Shown: piece by piece, positions 43,834-53,286 of the stretch
Layout: every line of letters begins with the position of its first letter
Position numbering within the stretch: the stretch's first letter is position 1
Origin: Nitrospirales bacterium
GTDB taxonomy: Bacteria; Nitrospirota; Nitrospiria; Nitrospirales; UBA8639
Assembly: GCA_029261355.1 (NCBI GenBank)
Contig: JAJDBM010000002.1
Coordinates: 62,001 to 126,000 of the forward strand
Length of the DNA: 64,000 nt
Direction: 5' to 3'
Program-made: the position numbers and the translations under genes
The notes under the pieces: generated by a model
Seen by the model: the letters and a program-made list of their open reading frames with translations, nothing else
Databases searched by the model: none
Told to the model about the DNA's origin: nothing

Positions 43834-44559
43834 ATGGATCATAACCAAGACGTAGATGGCCCTTTCCCAGAAACCATTGCAGTCATTGGGGTTAAGGTAC
43901 GAGATTCGGGTGAAGTCAAAAAGACTCGCACGGATGATGATTCGCTCCGGATTGGCGATTTTGTCATATTGGCTTTGGATAACGATCAAACGTTTGGCAA
44001 GGTATATAGTAATCCTCAGTTCCTTCCTTTTACTCCACCGATGCGGGCCATGCGCACCACATTGCGAAAAGCGACAGAAGACGATAAACGTACCATCAAT
44101 CGGCATCAACAGCTTGTTGAGGAAGGCCGGGCTTTTTGTCTTGACCGGGTGATGACTCTCAACTTAGAACTGAAGCTTGTAGAAGTCTTCAGCTCATTTC
44201 AACGACGCACCTTAACCTTTACGTATACGGCTGAGGGACGGGTAGATTTTCGGCTATTGGTGAAAGACTTAGCCCGGCGATTTGGATGTCGGATTGAAAT
44301 GCGGCAAATTTCTAGTCGTGAAGAAGCCGGTCAATTGAGTGGAGTGGATACTTGTGGCTTGGTTCTCTGCTGCGCAAGTTTTTTGACAGACTTTAAGCCC
44401 TTGCATCCCAAAGGTGATCGTGGGAATACCCAATGGGGCGGAGACAGTCACCGTATTGGAGTCTGTGGGCGGCTTAAGTGTTGTCTCATGTTTGAAGAAG
44501 AAGGATGGACCTTGACGAGACGGCAACCTCAACCACTAATTCAACTCTCCCGACGGTAA
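43834..44559 (+). CDS. PSP1/RicT-family protein
   Basis: A 241-residue protein from the ATG at 43834, after an AAGGA; a TTG at 43813 is an alternative. The C-terminal half has the PSP1 pattern RFGCRIEMRQISSREEAGQL, CGLVLCCASFL and RIGVCGRLKCCLMFEEE with six cysteines in the expected spacing. In Bacillus subtilis RicT, these cysteines hold an iron-sulfur cluster in a complex with RicA and RicF that directs mRNA maturation by RNase Y. No RicA or RicF homologue is near. Confidence 0.88.
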   Translation: MDHNQDVDGPFPETIAVIGVKVRDSGEVKKTRTDDDSLRIGDFVILALDNDQTFGKVYSNPQFLPFTPPMRAMRTTLRKATEDDKRTINRHQQLVEEGRAFCLDRVMTLNLELKLVEVFSSFQRRTLTFTYTAEGRVDFRLLVKDLARRFGCRIEMRQISSREEAGQLSGVDTCGLVLCCASFLTDFKPLHPKGDRGNTQWGGDSHRIGVCGRLKCCLMFEEEGWTLTRRQPQPLIQLSRR

Positions 44560-44641
44560 ATTATCATCCGTAGTATGCTCTCAACTTTCCTGATCCCGTG
44601 TCACGGTTTGTTGTCTTTAGATTTATCGATATGATGTGACT

Positions 44642-45061
44642 ATGTCCGCCAAGCCTCGGTTTATTATTTTTGCTCATAACGCGACGTACGACAAGCTCCA
44701 TCAGGTGGCTACGCTCGGATTAACTGCAGCAGCCATGAATAAAGATGTGACGGTCGTATTGCTCTTTTGGACGATTAAAAAGTTATCAGAAGGTCGTTTG
44801 AATGAGTTGGACTTTCCTCCTGAGTATGAATCACAAGCCATAGAAGTGGCGAAATTGATTAAGGAACGCAATGTGCCACTCATCACCGAAATGTTGGAAG
44901 AAGCTCGCAGCGTTGGGCAATTTCGAATTGTCGCCTGTAGTGCGGGCTTAGAATACATGGGTGTCGATGCAGATGTGGTGGCGAGTCATGTTGATGAGGT
45001 GATGGGGCTTCCGGCGATTCTCTTGCTTTCCGCAGGAGCTGAAACGACCCTCTTTATTTAG
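44642..45061 (+). CDS. DsrE/DsrF-like small protein
   Basis: A 139-residue protein of the DsrE fold: KPRFIIFAHNATYDKLHQVATLGLTAAAMNKDVTVVLLFWTIKKL, then VPLITEMLEEARSVGQFRIVACSAGLEYMGV. The cysteine in VACSAG is at the position of the sulfur-carrying Cys in TusD/DsrE. The start at 44642 (ATG) is preferred over a GTG six bases earlier. The stop codon TAG shares its last base with the left end of the MITE-like element at 45061. Confidence 0.78.
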   Translation: MSAKPRFIIFAHNATYDKLHQVATLGLTAAAMNKDVTVVLLFWTIKKLSEGRLNELDFPPEYESQAIEVAKLIKERNVPLITEMLEEARSVGQFRIVACSAGLEYMGVDADVVASHVDEVMGLPAILLLSAGAETTLFI

Positions 45062-45203
45062 GGCACATCTAGAAACCGTCCTTTCCCGCGATTGCGGTTT
45101 TCTCCCCCTCGTGCTCACATCTTTAGGTATGTACCTATACATTGCGTATTTTCGCGCATGGAGTCTTTGTTCTCACGAAAAGGTCATGGATTTAGAGATG
45201 CCC
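45061..45203. mobile_element. 143-bp MITE-like element, copy 1
   Basis: Begins GGGCACATCTAGAAACC and ends GGATTTAGAGATGCCC, which are imperfect terminal inverted repeats (complement of the end is GGGCATCTCTAAATCC). The sequence after the left end (CGTCCTTTCCCGCGATTG) recurs at 57138-57155, and the interior aligns along its whole length with that copy (CTCGTGCTCA, TTGCG, CACGAAAA). No open frame is inside. It starts exactly at the stop codon of the DsrE-like gene. Confidence 0.7.
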
Positions 45204-45236
45204 TATCGATGAAGGTTGTGAGTCTATAGAGAGAGG

Positions 45237-45563
45237 CTAGGCAGAGGTGGATATTTCATGTTGCTGGTCAAGTTTTTTGACTAACGAGTCAACTTGCAAG
45301 ATAAATTCCTGAAAGTCTTTTGGATCCAAGGCTGCAATGTAATCGCTATTCGCGATGCATTCTTTAGAATCCCCAGATTTTTTTCCATCATACAAGTCTT
45401 CGTGACGGACTGACGCGACGGGCTGAGCTTCCCGAGGTTCTGACCAAATCAATCCACGGTATTCAAACCAGGGTCCTGGCGTAACTCGACGCAGCAGTCG
45501 TTGATATGTGGTAATTTTCTCTTTTAGAAATTGAAGGTCAGCAGGCCTTTTTTTGAGTGCCAT
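45237..45563 (-). CDS. small orphan protein
   Basis: A 108-residue protein beginning MALKKRPADLQFLKEKITTYQRLL, with a central LIWSEPREAQPVASVRHEDLYDG and a helical C-terminus. No known motif. A GGTGGGGAG lies about 9 bases before the ATG. Its gene ends just past the MITE-like element. Confidence 0.6.
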   Translation of the reverse strand: MALKKRPADLQFLKEKITTYQRLLRRVTPGPWFEYRGLIWSEPREAQPVASVRHEDLYDGKKSGDSKECIANSDYIAALDPKDFQEFILQVDSLVKKLDQQHEISTSA

Positions 45564-45739
45564 TCCATACTCCCCACCTTAGTAAACGAGATAAATACAA
45601 GACGATTGTCTACATTGTGAGGCTACTAGTTTTAGCCAAATTAGTCTGTGCTGTACCTCACAAATGTTGAAAATGAGTGATTGAGTGACTGCTCAGTCTG
45701 TTACAAAAACTCAAATAGACGAGAATTGATTGGTAGGTT

Positions 45740-46882
45740 TTATTCTTCGGCAGAGATGGTGAGAGGCAATCGTGTCCACGATTCACCACCATCAAGAGAG
45801 CGGTAGAGGCCGCCTCCATTCGTTCCGGCATAGATAATGTTCGGGGAGTTGGCAGTGAGTTGAATGCTGCGAATGCTTGCGGCTTCAAGTCCTGAATTTT
45901 TTAGTGTCCAGGTTTTTCCACCATCGGGACTTTTTTTCACTCCTTCACTTGTTGCCAGAAAAATTGTGGAGGTATTGGATGGATCTAGTTGGATGGCACT
46001 TACAAAGCTGTCACCAAGGGCATCTCCAATTTTTGTCCAATTGTTTCCTTGGTTGGTGCTTTTGAAGAGTCCCTGCGTGGTGCCTGCATACACCGTATTG
46101 GTCTCGTTCGGATCAATGGCAAGACTATTCACACCCATAGCCATTGATGCCATCTTGGCATCGAAGGCGACCATCCCTTCTGTTACTTTGACCCAATTCT
46201 CTGCTCCAGTCTTTGTGCGATAGACGCCTCCAGTCGTTCCGGCGTAGATGACCTTTGGTTTTATCGGATCGATAGCGAGGGAGACGACGAAATTGACTTC
46301 AATCATCCCAGACATGCTTTCCCGCCATGTCCGTCCACCATCAGTACTCTGGAATACCCCCACAGTTGTAGCCGCATAGAGAGTTTGACTGTCCTGAGGA
46401 TGAAACACGACTTGATTGACGATGGCAGAAATCGTGCCTCTTTGTAGCCCTTTATTGAATTGATGCCAACTTCGCCCACCATCCGGACTTTTATATGTTC
46501 CATCTCCATTCGTTCCGGCAAAGATATTTGCCGGAAGATCAGGGTCAATGGCTAAGCTAATGACGCGAGTTCGTGTCAGCACTCCTTGAAAGCGTTGCCA
46601 ACTTTTTCCAGTGTCACGAGATTTGTACACTGCTTCATCGGTTGCGAGATAGACAATGTTGGGCTTTGTTGGATGCAAGGCGATTGAGACAATCGTATCA
46701 CTGTGGTTTCCACATGAGGGAAGTGACAGGAAGAACAATAATGTTAGCCACCAGCCTAGCGTGCCAGAGGGCCCTTGGGCTTTCTGGTTGATCAGAGGAA
46801 TCCTATAAGCCTGTCGTAAGTAATTCAGTGCGAGTGTTTCCTTTGGTCTGGCATTAATAGCTTGGGTTATACGGTTCGGCAT
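45740..46882 (-). CDS. Ycf48/sortilin-type beta-propeller lipoprotein
   Basis: A 380-residue protein. A lipobox-like LFFLSLPSCG at about 51-60 follows a hydrophobic helix, so it is probably a lipoprotein; the first ~40 residues before it are unusually long and basic. The mature part has six to seven BNR/Asp-box repeats such as SRDTGKSWQ, SPDGGRSWH, STDGGRTWR, STNQGNNW, SPDGGKTW, SLDGGESW, each next to NIVYAGTNG-like strands. This is a seven-bladed propeller of the Vps10/Ycf48 type. The role is unknown. The start overlaps the end of the AttH-like gene by 29 bases, so they probably share a transcript. Confidence 0.85.
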   Translation of the reverse strand: MPNRITQAINARPKETLALNYLRQAYRIPLINQKAQGPSGTLGWWLTLLFFLSLPSCGNHSDTIVSIALHPTKPNIVYLATDEAVYKSRDTGKSWQRFQGVLTRTRVISLAIDPDLPANIFAGTNGDGTYKSPDGGRSWHQFNKGLQRGTISAIVNQVVFHPQDSQTLYAATTVGVFQSTDGGRTWRESMSGMIEVNFVVSLAIDPIKPKVIYAGTTGGVYRTKTGAENWVKVTEGMVAFDAKMASMAMGVNSLAIDPNETNTVYAGTTQGLFKSTNQGNNWTKIGDALGDSFVSAIQLDPSNTSTIFLATSEGVKKSPDGGKTWTLKNSGLEAASIRSIQLTANSPNIIYAGTNGGGLYRSLDGGESWTRLPLTISAEE

Positions 46883-48020
46883 ATCCCGTTAACTCCACGT
46901 ACCCCATTCCCGTTATTGGTTTTTGTTTCATCGTTCCAGAGACCTCGACGTCCCCTTCCCAATAGGTCACTTGTGTGCTTTGGCCTGTACGTAATTCCTG
47001 ATCAGCCATTCGGGGAATAATGTGTGCCTGAATCTGGTGGGCAGGAATATGTATGGTCCATTGACTTGGGTAGTTCGCGCCACTTTTCGGACTTTTCCAA
47101 TAATCTAGAATAGTGATCTTCACATCATTGTAGGTAAGGTGTTGTGAGGTTCTGTCTGGGAAGATCAACGTTCCACTTGAGGCCGGCGCTACGCTTCCGT
47201 CTTCACGACGTAACCAGTAAATCATGAGGTCATGTCCTGATTTGAGCTGAAGGCTAAACCAGTCCCATCCAACGAGGCCGTCTTCCAGATCCGATGATGA
47301 AAATTCATGATCCATCCAACTGAGACCTGTCACCTGATTCGTTTGGCCCTGTATGTGAAGTGAGCCTGTTGTGTGAAGTCGTGTAAGGGAATAGTAATGT
47401 GAGGAATGATGAGGCTGAGTCCCTTTCCGGCTGATCCCTTCGCGGCCATGCACAATAGGAGGGCTGGAGGTAGTCGTGATGAGATCAATTGAAATATTCT
47501 CCATTTCAGCCTGTAGTCGAAATTGACGGTGGGAAGGATCAATCGCCTTCACTGACCATTGGTCAATCCATGTTTCAAGCCTGCTTTCTGTTGCTCCAGC
47601 TTTTCTAAGACCGGCACGACTGATTTTCTCAGCATATTGAAACTGTGTCTGTTCTTCATCGGTGATCGCAAAATGGGCAAGGTAGAGTTGCCGAATAGCC
47701 CACTTTGAAGGATTAGACTTTACACGTTCGTCATCGATGGTTCTTCGGAAAAACGTCAATTCATACCCAAAACGACGTTGATCAGGTGTGAACAGATGTC
47801 CGGTGAAATACCACCATTCTGTTAAGAAATTATTATGAGCCCCATGGTCTAAGGGGAAAGAGTATTCATATCCCGGTTCGGCTTGTTGAGGGGCAAGGGT
47901 TGCTTCTTGGGCCAGAATTGCGAAGGGGGTTAGCAATATCCAAGTCCCGGCAATCATAAGACTTTGAATAGTTGAGCTCGATATTGGGATGTGCAATGGA
48001 CTCTTTCGGTGAGAAGCCAT
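46854..48020 (-). CDS. exported AttH/carotenoid-hydratase-like lipocalin-type protein
   Basis: A 388-residue protein from the ATG at 48020; an ATG at 48119 would add 33 unconvincing residues. Residues ~20-37 (MIAGTWILLTPFAILA) are a signal peptide. The body follows the AttH/CrtC family: DHGAHNNFLTEWWYFTGHL, GYELTFFRRTI, LTGLSWMDHEFSSS, GWDWFSLQLKSGHDLMIYWLRRED, GYVELTGYA. Family proteins include carotenoid 1,2-hydratase (CrtC) and AttH-type lipocalin-like proteins; carotenoid action is not implied, since no crt gene is near. It lies upstream of the propeller lipoprotein. Confidence 0.85.
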   Translation of the reverse strand: MASHRKSPLHIPISSSTIQSLMIAGTWILLTPFAILAQEATLAPQQAEPGYEYSFPLDHGAHNNFLTEWWYFTGHLFTPDQRRFGYELTFFRRTIDDERVKSNPSKWAIRQLYLAHFAITDEEQTQFQYAEKISRAGLRKAGATESRLETWIDQWSVKAIDPSHRQFRLQAEMENISIDLITTTSSPPIVHGREGISRKGTQPHHSSHYYSLTRLHTTGSLHIQGQTNQVTGLSWMDHEFSSSDLEDGLVGWDWFSLQLKSGHDLMIYWLRREDGSVAPASSGTLIFPDRTSQHLTYNDVKITILDYWKSPKSGANYPSQWTIHIPAHQIQAHIIPRMADQELRTGQSTQVTYWEGDVEVSGTMKQKPITGMGYVELTGYAEPYNPSY

Positions 48021-48166
48021 TTCTCTACGGGAGCTGGCGAGGCTTATAGCATGAGCAGTCAGGGAGCGCAATTCGCTCGTCGTACGCGGACATTTGAAGA
48101 TTAGTCTGACGAGGAACATGAACGAATAGCGTTGACTTTAACAAAAACCCTCCGCTATCGTAGTCC

Positions 48167-48835
48167 ATGTCTTTTGACTCCCATTCTATCAAAACTCAGT
48201 CTTTTTCAGTGCCTGAAATCATTCCCTTTTTCCCGCTACCCAGCGTGGTACTTTTCCCTCATATTTTTCTACCGCTTCATATTTTTGAGCCGCGATACCG
48301 GGATATGGTGAAAGATATTGCTTCAAAAGGAGATTGTATCGGGATGGCATTGCTCAAAGATGGGTGGGAGAGCCAATATTATGAGAGGCCGCCCATTCAT
48401 GATTTAGGATGTGTAGGGCAACTGGTGAATGTTGAAGAGCTGACGGATGGTCGGTATAACATTGTCCTCAAAGGCTTACAACGTTGTCACTATGATGAGT
48501 TGTCAGTGGCCACCCCCTACAGACAGGCCACAGTCACCTTATTGCCTGAATCTCTTGATTCTCTTAGTCTGTCTGAAAGCGCCAGAACTAAACTTGTTGA
48601 CGTTGCCGAGTCCTATTTAGATATGAAAAAGGCTCACGATCTTAGCCAACTTATCGCATCGGAAGAATTTGATGATGCCGTGTTAGTCAATAGTTTGTCG
48701 TCTGGATTAGTAGATCTGACTCCGTTGGAGAAGCAATTCTTGCTCGAGGCTGAGCATCTCACGCAACGGGCTTCCCGCTTGACTGAACTTCTCAAATTTA
48801 AGCTTTCCGACCTTCTTTCCTCAGCGCAAGGATAA
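48167..48835 (+). CDS. Lon N-terminal-domain protein
   Basis: A 222-residue protein consisting only of the substrate-binding LON domain: IIPFFPLPSVVLFPHIFLPLHIFEPRYRDMV, then IGMALLKDGWESQYYERPPIHDLGCVGQLVNVEELTDGRYNIVLKGLQRCH. There is no AAA or protease part. Stand-alone LON-domain proteins are widespread and of unknown role. It is followed after 5 bases by the ABC ATPase gene, so cotranscription is likely. Confidence 0.9.
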   Translation: MSFDSHSIKTQSFSVPEIIPFFPLPSVVLFPHIFLPLHIFEPRYRDMVKDIASKGDCIGMALLKDGWESQYYERPPIHDLGCVGQLVNVEELTDGRYNIVLKGLQRCHYDELSVATPYRQATVTLLPESLDSLSLSESARTKLVDVAESYLDMKKAHDLSQLIASEEFDDAVLVNSLSSGLVDLTPLEKQFLLEAEHLTQRASRLTELLKFKLSDLLSSAQG

Positions 48836-48840
48836 TTTCT

Positions 48841-49830
48841 ATGGCCTCTTCATCTGTTGCCATTGAAGTGATCGGATTGTGCAAGACCTACGATAACTTC
48901 ACTGCCGTCAAAGATTTATCCCTTAACGTTCAATCCGGTGAAATATTTGGTCTTCTTGGCCCAAACGGTGCTGGGAAAAGCACGACACTGCGGATATTGA
49001 TCACTACCTTAAAGCCAACAAGTGGGCGAGCCACTATTTTAGGGCATGATGTGGTGACTGAAGCCGATACGGTACGCCAGCTTATTGGATATGTTCCTCA
49101 GGAACGAGCCATTGATCGATTTTTGACAGGACGAGAACATTTATTACTGCTTGGTGACCTTTATCATTTACCGAAGGAAGAAGCGGTTAAGAGAATTCAA
49201 GAACTCTTGAAACTCGTCGATCTGGAAGATCATGCCGATCGAGTTGCCAAAACCTACTCTGGTGGGATGAAGCGAAAGCTCGACATTGCCTGTGGCCTCT
49301 TACCTAATCCCAAAATTCTTTTTTTAGATGAGCCAACCTTAGGGTTGGATGTGCAAAGTCGGTTGAATGTATGGGATTACGTGCGTCGGCTTCGCGACCA
49401 GGGCATGACCATTGTTATGACCACCAACTACTTGGATGAAGCGGACCAACTGTGTGACCGAATTGCCATTATTGATGAAGGCCAAATTCGAATCACTGGT
49501 TCGCCTAAAGAGCTAAAGGCCGGCTTAGGTGGAGATGGGATCTCACTCACTTTGGGTGATGCTGACCCTGCCGTATGTGCGAGACTTGTGGAAGAAATAG
49601 AGAAGTTACCTTTTATTCGCTCCATTCGAACTCATGGACAGGGACTCGATATTCGAGTTGATGCGCCAGAGAAGGCATTGCCGGCTCTGTTTGAAGCGAC
49701 GAGTCAGGTTGGCTGTCGATTGGACGGAATTGAATATCATCGACCGCGTCTCGATGATGTGTTTGTTACCTATACAGGCCATTCCATTGATGACCAATCT
49801 ACCTCTTTAACGTCGGACACCGCTGGCTAA
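48841..49830 (+). CDS. ABC transporter ATP-binding protein (DrrA/CcmA-like)
   Basis: A 329-residue ATPase with Walker A GPNGAGKST, Q-loop YVPQERAIDRFLTGREHL, signature YSGGMKRKLD, Walker B ILFLDEPTLGLD and the switch His replaced by Asn (MTTNYLDEADQ). The C-terminal ~90 residues are the extra domain of DrrA-type exporters. It works with the ABC-2 permease 128 bases downstream. The substrate is not readable from sequence. Confidence 0.93.
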   Translation: MASSSVAIEVIGLCKTYDNFTAVKDLSLNVQSGEIFGLLGPNGAGKSTTLRILITTLKPTSGRATILGHDVVTEADTVRQLIGYVPQERAIDRFLTGREHLLLLGDLYHLPKEEAVKRIQELLKLVDLEDHADRVAKTYSGGMKRKLDIACGLLPNPKILFLDEPTLGLDVQSRLNVWDYVRRLRDQGMTIVMTTNYLDEADQLCDRIAIIDEGQIRITGSPKELKAGLGGDGISLTLGDADPAVCARLVEEIEKLPFIRSIRTHGQGLDIRVDAPEKALPALFEATSQVGCRLDGIEYHRPRLDDVFVTYTGHSIDDQSTSLTSDTAG

Positions 49831-49958
49831 TCCCCGTTTCCCGTCCCTTCCATGATGGCCTGTTGAATCTGGTGATGAAGGCGTAGGATGAGTTGTGTAA
49901 TATGGTCCGAGATCGTGGCCCTGGTGACTCCTGAACGATATAACAGCAAGGATTGATC

Positions 49959-50738
49959 ATGCAGAATCAAATACAAGAAGTTCTGGCTCTCACCAACAGG
50001 TGGGTCAAGCGATTAAGTCGAGAGAAGTTCAGTATGCTCTTTACCTTGGTCCAGCCTATGCTGTTTTGGCTCATATTCTTTGGAAGCCTTTTTCAACGGG
50101 CTGCTGATGTCCAGCTAGTACAAGCACCTAATTATATTAGCTTTTTAGCCGCCGGCGTTGTGGTAATGACCGTATTGAACAATGGTCTGGCAGGCGGAGT
50201 TGATTTATTATTCGATAAAGAAAATGGGTTTTTAGAGCGATTAATGGCTACGCCAATTCGTCGCTCATCCGTTATTCTTAGTCGATTTCTTTTCGTCATG
50301 GCCATTACGGCTATGCAAATTTTGGTAATTCTTGGGGTAGCCTTCCTTTTTGATGTGCGGCCAGAAACTGGATTCTTGGGTATCGCAGTGATTCTCTTTA
50401 TTGGCATGTTGTTCGGGGTAGGATTGACGTCTATTTCCATGGCCATGGCATTTTCTGTCAAAAGCCACGGTGACTTTTTTTCTGTTTTGGGTTTTCTTTC
50501 CTTACCCATGATCTTTTTAAGCTCTGCTCTTGTTCCTCTTTCCGCCATGCCGGGATGGATGCAGACATTGGCGTGGCTGAATCCCATGACCTGGGTCATT
50601 GACGCAGTTCGCCCACTTATTTTAACAGGGTGGGAAGCCGCTATTCCTCAAATACTTATTGCCGTCGTTGTTCTACTGGTCTTTGATGCCCTGTGTCTCT
50701 ATGGCGGGGCTAAGGCGTTCAAGAAAACTGTTGGGTGA
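49959..50738 (+). CDS. ABC-2-type transporter permease
   Basis: A 259-residue membrane protein with six hydrophobic segments (e.g. LFTLVQPMLFWLIFFGSLF, AAGVVVMTVLNNGLAGG, ILVILGVAFLF, FLSLPMIFLSSALVPLSAMP, QILIAVVVLLVFDALC). The signature LSSALVPLSAMPGWMQTLAWLNPMTWVID is typical of the ABC-2 family. The ATG at 49959 has AAGG 7 bases upstream. It pairs with the ATPase just before it. Confidence 0.92.
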   Translation: MQNQIQEVLALTNRWVKRLSREKFSMLFTLVQPMLFWLIFFGSLFQRAADVQLVQAPNYISFLAAGVVVMTVLNNGLAGGVDLLFDKENGFLERLMATPIRRSSVILSRFLFVMAITAMQILVILGVAFLFDVRPETGFLGIAVILFIGMLFGVGLTSISMAMAFSVKSHGDFFSVLGFLSLPMIFLSSALVPLSAMPGWMQTLAWLNPMTWVIDAVRPLILTGWEAAIPQILIAVVVLLVFDALCLYGGAKAFKKTVG

Positions 50739-50832
50739 CCTCAAGAATCATTAGCTATTAATCGTGAAGAGTGAGTTGTGGGGGACATGCAAACTTGCAG
50801 AAATACCATGAATTTTTATAGGGAAAACACAT

Positions 50833-51702
50833 ATGAACGTTGAGTCATCAACGGAGCGAAAAATACAATCACTTCTACGGTTATTATCTGACCCGAATCA
50901 GCAGGTTGCGGCCACGATTCACAAAGAACTCGTAAATATGGGGGCCGTGATTTTACCGTTTCTTGATCATGCGGACCAAGGTGATCATGATATGTGCGTC
51001 CGTCTCACTGAAATTCGTGAAGACCTCAGATTTGAAAAGTTACGACAAGACCTTAGGCAGCTTCTCCTCTCTAGCAGTCGTGAACGTGCCTTTGACTTAG
51101 AAGCTGGTACATTTCTCCTCGCACAATCCGCCTATCCAGAAATCAATGTTCAACAGTATATTCAGCAGCTTGATGACCTGGCTGAAGAAGTACGGCCTCG
51201 CTTATCCCCATCTCAATCGCTGGAAGATGCGAGTCAAATTCTTGCAAAATATCTCTTCGTCGAGAAGGGTTTTCGCGGCAATCGAGATCATTACGATGAT
51301 CCAGAAAATAGCTTTTTCAATCGTGTGCTCGAACGGCGAACTGGTATTCCGATTACGCTATCAGTGTTGTATCTCTTCCTTGCCAAGCGTCTGGGTCTCT
51401 CAAGTACTGGTGTTGGGATGCCGGGACATTTTATTGTTAAGCTTGAAGAGACTGATCCCACCATATTTATTGATTGTTTTAATGGAGGAGTATTTCTCGA
51501 AGCCAAGAACTGCGAGCAGTTTCTCATTGAGGCGGGAGTGGGATTTAATGAAACCTACTTGCATACGACCCCCAATGATTTAATCTTAGCTCGAATGATT
51601 AGGAATCTAATTGGGGGTTATGAAAAGCTGCAGGAGACGGAACGAGTCGATCGCTTGAATTCCTTGATGGAGACATTGGATTCTGTGCCAGAGAGGGACT
51701 AA
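50833..51702 (+). CDS. SirB1-like transglutaminase-fold protein
   Basis: A 289-residue protein. The N-terminal ~100 residues are helical, HEAT-like (LLRLLSDPNQQVAATIHKELVNMG). The core ~120-245 is the SirB1/Transglut_core2 domain, FVEKGFRGNRDHYDDPENSFFNRVLERRTGIPITLSVLYLFLAKRLGLSSTGVGMPGHFIVKL. The usual transglutaminase Cys-His-Asp triad is not all visible: the His is in MPGHFIV and a Cys in IFIDCFNGG. The function is unknown. Transcription is likely independent of the ABC genes, 94 bases upstream. Confidence 0.85.
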   Translation: MNVESSTERKIQSLLRLLSDPNQQVAATIHKELVNMGAVILPFLDHADQGDHDMCVRLTEIREDLRFEKLRQDLRQLLLSSSRERAFDLEAGTFLLAQSAYPEINVQQYIQQLDDLAEEVRPRLSPSQSLEDASQILAKYLFVEKGFRGNRDHYDDPENSFFNRVLERRTGIPITLSVLYLFLAKRLGLSSTGVGMPGHFIVKLEETDPTIFIDCFNGGVFLEAKNCEQFLIEAGVGFNETYLHTTPNDLILARMIRNLIGGYEKLQETERVDRLNSLMETLDSVPERD

Positions 51703-51715
51703 GATTCAGGTCAAA

Positions 51716-52468
51716 TCACCATTGTACGGTCATCAAATCTCTGGCTAGGTTAATCTGGCCTGAAAAATTTCGGGCGGCCTGCTTTTTCACATTGAATTGA
51801 TCAGCCACGGGATAAAAATGTGACAATATCAAGCGTTTAATCTCTGCCTCCTTCGCCACCCTCCCACAGTCTTCAGCATGCATATGCGCCGCCCCTGGAC
51901 GATTACTTGGAAAAGAGCAATCCAATACCGCAAGATCGACATCTTGGCATAATCGCACAAGATTTGATGAATAACAGGCATCACCAGAATAGACAAAGGA
52001 CCGACCTTGATACTCCACTCGGTACCCTAAGCACGTTTGTTGGCTTGTGTGGGTCATCGTGCGTGGGATGATACGTGTATTTCCAAGTGAAAATGTTCTG
52101 GCTGCAATTTCTTTGAGCGTGACGCGAAAGGGAGGTTTATCAAAGGCCGGGAATGTCTTCATGATGCTACCAAATAGTTTTTTCGTTCCCTTAGGCCCGA
52201 TGATGGTCATATCTGGGCGATTGGCTACATACCGAGCATGGCACACGGCATCAAAATAGAAGGTGATGAAGTCAGAAAAGTGGTCGGCATGATAATGCGT
52301 GAAGAGGAAATGCTGAAGCTGATGGCGATTGAGCCCAGTTTTGAGGAGATTAGTGAGAGTGCGGGGGCCAAAGTCAATCAAAAAGGGGAAGTCTGTTTGG
52401 ATGAGATACCCTGCTGCTGCCCGCCGAGGGTGGAGATTGGTTCCTGATCCTAATATGGTAATCTTCAT
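51716..52468 (-). CDS. RNase Z-like metallo-beta-lactamase-fold hydrolase
   Basis: A 250-residue protein with ITILGSGTNLHPRRAAAGYLI, the zinc motif FTHYHADHFSDF (HxHxDH), YSGDACYSSNLVRL with the bridging Asp, and HMHAEDCGRVAKEA and LSHFYPV with the later histidines. It resembles the RNase Z / phosphodiesterase branch. Whether it matures tRNA 3' ends is unclear, because the tRNA gene here encodes CCA. It converges with the SirB1-like gene, 13 bases apart. Confidence 0.85.
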   Translation of the reverse strand: MKITILGSGTNLHPRRAAAGYLIQTDFPFLIDFGPRTLTNLLKTGLNRHQLQHFLFTHYHADHFSDFITFYFDAVCHARYVANRPDMTIIGPKGTKKLFGSIMKTFPAFDKPPFRVTLKEIAARTFSLGNTRIIPRTMTHTSQQTCLGYRVEYQGRSFVYSGDACYSSNLVRLCQDVDLAVLDCSFPSNRPGAAHMHAEDCGRVAKEAEIKRLILSHFYPVADQFNVKKQAARNFSGQINLARDLMTVQW

Positions 52469-52533
52469 AGACTCTCCTATTCAGTTCACACTAGAATTGA
52501 TGAGAATGTGTGTCAAGAGAGACCGAAATCAAT

Positions 52534-53253
52534 ATGAGTGAAGAATCTCGTACAACAGGACAAGTCAATCTATTTGCAGGGCTTGGCGGTATCGGCTGTG
52601 TGGTTGGTGCTATTTGGGTCTGGCATCATTTGTCGTTCGACACACAGGATTGGATTATTGATGACATTATCCCTGTGCTCTTGGTCGTGATCATCGTTGG
52701 GCTAGGATTGGGCACAATTATACGAAAAGTCCAAGCACGTCGTCGATTACAGGCAAAACGTGACCGTCTGATCACACGTTTTGAACAAGAACAGTCTTCA
52801 CAAAAGAGACGAGATATTGCCTTTGTCCTTGTTGAACTCAATGAATTTCAACTGGCAGGATTAGAAGCTATTGCTACACCGATGGCTGAACTTTTTATTT
52901 CTACCCTTAAAACAGCGTTGGGAGATAAACAGCATCGAATTCGCGGAATGGCGGCGAGTTATTTAGGGGTCTTGGAGCATCGCGCAGCTATTCCGCTCTT
53001 GATCAAAGCTCTCGAAGATGACCATGCGCATGTGCGTGCATCTTCAGCATTAGCACTCGGTCGAATGAAAGCTCTTGAAGCCAGAGAAAAGCTTGAGGAA
53101 ACCATGACGGAAGATTGGGATCAAACTGTGAGAAGCCGTTCTAAAGAAGCATTTGAACGGATTAAACGTGTGGAAGAACAATTAATACGAGAGAATACGG
53201 GGAACTTGCCACAGTTAAGCGATCATGGTGAGGGTAAGTCTAGAACAGGATAG
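52534..53253 (+). CDS. HEAT-repeat membrane protein
   Basis: A 239-residue protein from the ATG at 52534. It has two membrane helices (about 10-30 VNLFAGLGGIGCVVGAIWVW and 44-62 IIPVLLVVIIVGLGLGTII), then a basic linker and a C-terminal run of PBS-lyase-type HEAT repeats (HRIRGMAASYLGVLEHRAAIPLLIKALEDDHAHVRASSALALGRMKALEA). These repeats are scaffolds for protein binding. Partner unknown. It is divergent from the RNase Z-like gene. Confidence 0.72.
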   Translation: MSEESRTTGQVNLFAGLGGIGCVVGAIWVWHHLSFDTQDWIIDDIIPVLLVVIIVGLGLGTIIRKVQARRRLQAKRDRLITRFEQEQSSQKRRDIAFVLVELNEFQLAGLEAIATPMAELFISTLKTALGDKQHRIRGMAASYLGVLEHRAAIPLLIKALEDDHAHVRASSALALGRMKALEAREKLEETMTEDWDQTVRSRSKEAFERIKRVEEQLIRENTGNLPQLSDHGEGKSRTG

Positions 53254-53286
53254 GCATGGATCATTCATTTATCAGAAGGTGTAGTT